Assembly: GCA_021799555.1 (NCBI GenBank)
Contig: JAJZAG010000004.1
Coordinates: 1 to 32,007, forward strand
Reading direction: 5' to 3'
Origin: Deltaproteobacteria bacterium
GTDB lineage: Bacteria > Desulfobacterota > Binatia > Binatales > Binataceae
Length of the DNA: 32,007 nucleotides
Below, piece after piece: positions 31,327 to 32,007 of the stretch. Each line of letters starts with the position of its first letter. Position 1 is the first letter of the stretch. Position numbers and translations under genes: made by a program. A model generated the notes under the pieces. The model did no database searches. It saw nothing but the letters and a program-made list of their open reading frames with translations, and was not told the DNA's origin.

Positions 31327-31964
31327 CGGCGATCCTCCGTGGGTTCGTTTCGTCCTAAATCGCGGCCGCTCAGACGCCGACGCGGCGGGGTAGCGAGGGA
31401 CTTCACGTGGTTGGCGGCGGCGGCTAGCATCTGTTCAGAGAAGGTGCTGTCGGTAACGGCCCGTGCGAGAATCAGTGCGCCAACCATGCACGAAAACGCT
31501 GCGACTGCTTCGTTGACGCGTCGCGAGCGGTCCCGCTGCGGCATCAGGTGGGCGATGGATTCAATGGTGCTTTTCAATTCCTTGGTGAACGCTTTGCGGA
31601 CTGGCTTCGATTGCCGCGCAATATCCCCGGCCAGCGCTGCGACCACACATCCGCGGCCCGGCGAATCGCGATGCGCCGGCGAAAGATAGTTGGTGACGAT
31701 CTCTTCGAAGACGTGCGCGTCGCGGCCGCCTTCCACGGTTCTCCGCCATCTGCGCTGCGAGCGCGCGAAGGCGAAGCGAATTGCTTCGGCGGCTATAGAA
31801 TCTTTGGATTCGAAATGGCTGTAAAGTCCGCCATGAGTGAGGCCGGCTGCTTCAGTGATAGAGTCAACCCCGGTCTCGGCAATACCATGCTCGCGGAACA
31901 GACGCGCAGCGGCGGCGACGATTTGCTCGCGATTACGGGCGGCGGTTTCCTTTGATACGCGCAT
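31317..31964 (-). CDS. TetR/AcrR-family transcriptional regulator
   Basis: A 215-residue TetR regulator. The N-terminal helix-turn-helix is clear (REQIVAAAARLFREHGI, then SITEAAGLTHGGLYSHFESK), and the ligand domain contains GRGCVVAALAGDIARQS, a Cys-containing block typical of the YxaF/NemR-like branch. The start is ATG 31964 or GTG 31967; the ribosome site is weak, with an AAGGAG further up. It is first in a three-gene unit with the SDR and HCCA-isomerase-like genes and probably autoregulates it. The window ends about 40 bases upstream, so its operator cannot be examined. Cys-based sensing of electrophiles is an inference. Confidence 0.88.
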   Translation of the reverse strand: MRVSKETAARNREQIVAAAARLFREHGIAETGVDSITEAAGLTHGGLYSHFESKDSIAAEAIRFAFARSQRRWRRTVEGGRDAHVFEEIVTNYLSPAHRDSPGRGCVVAALAGDIARQSKPVRKAFTKELKSTIESIAHLMPQRDRSRRVNEAVAAFSCMVGALILARAVTDSTFSEQMLAAAANHVKSLATPPRRRLSGRDLGRNEPTEDRRWK

Positions 31965-32007
31965 CACCTGGCCATCCGCTCCTTGAGGTCCCTGCTCGTT
32001 TGATAAT

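Overview
This window looks like chromosomal DNA from an aerobic, Gram-negative, moderately GC-rich bacterium. The evidence is a complete inner-membrane/periplasm/outer-membrane efflux set (RND, membrane fusion protein, TolC), an oxygen-dependent HemY, and several CoA-linked lipid enzymes. Lineage cannot be fixed from the sequence alone. The mix of acyl-CoA dehydrogenases, SCP2 proteins and PYROXD2/CrtI-like flavoproteins is of the kind seen in environmental soil lineages (inference, low confidence). No rRNA, tRNA, CRISPR array, insertion sequence or phage gene block was recognised.

Layout. (1) 1-4415, plus strand: 3' end of a P-type (P3A-like, proton-efflux) ATPase, an acyl-CoA dehydrogenase, a type II sulfide:quinone oxidoreductase-like flavoprotein and a small P-loop kinase-like protein. 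(2) 4391-16866: a lipid/CoA catabolic cluster. A minus-strand ThDP enzyme resembling 2-hydroxyacyl-CoA lyase/ILVBL diverges, across a 303-base region holding an inverted repeat, from a long plus-strand run. That run is acyl-CoA dehydrogenase, AMP-forming CoA ligase, SCP2-type thiolase, a small unrecognised protein, a PYROXD2-like flavoprotein with an SCP2 protein, a second PYROXD2-like flavoprotein with a second SCP2-like protein, and a second, divergent ThDP enzyme lacking the usual Mg-binding Asn. (3) 16995-20365: hemY (minus) diverging from pdxH and a radical SAM/SPASM protein. (4) 20452-27802, minus strand: an apparent six-gene operon running DUF2892 membrane protein, OsmC-like protein, TolC, membrane fusion protein, RND pump, ArsR-rhodanese fusion. 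A 23-bp dyad overlaps its putative promoter. (5) 27855-31964: a nitronate monooxygenase-like gene between two gene-poor stretches, then a minus-strand TetR, SDR, HCCA-isomerase-like operon.

How the parts may work together. The central cluster reads as uptake/carriage (SCP2), activation (CoA ligase), alpha-beta dehydrogenation (acyl-CoA dehydrogenases), possible one-carbon shortening by 2-hydroxyacyl-CoA lyase chemistry, and thiolysis of a hydrophobic, probably branched or isoprenoid-like acid, with two large flavoproteins acting on the hydrocarbon skeleton. No enoyl-CoA hydratase or obvious 3-hydroxyacyl-CoA dehydrogenase is in the cluster, so it is not a complete beta-oxidation set. The efflux operon brings together the three domains of the E. 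coli YgaV/YgaP pair (ArsR, rhodanese, DUF2892) in a different arrangement around an RND pump. This suggests an export system sensing reactive sulfur or thiol stress. All residue-level statements come from reading the supplied translations; family comparisons are from memory and were not searched.
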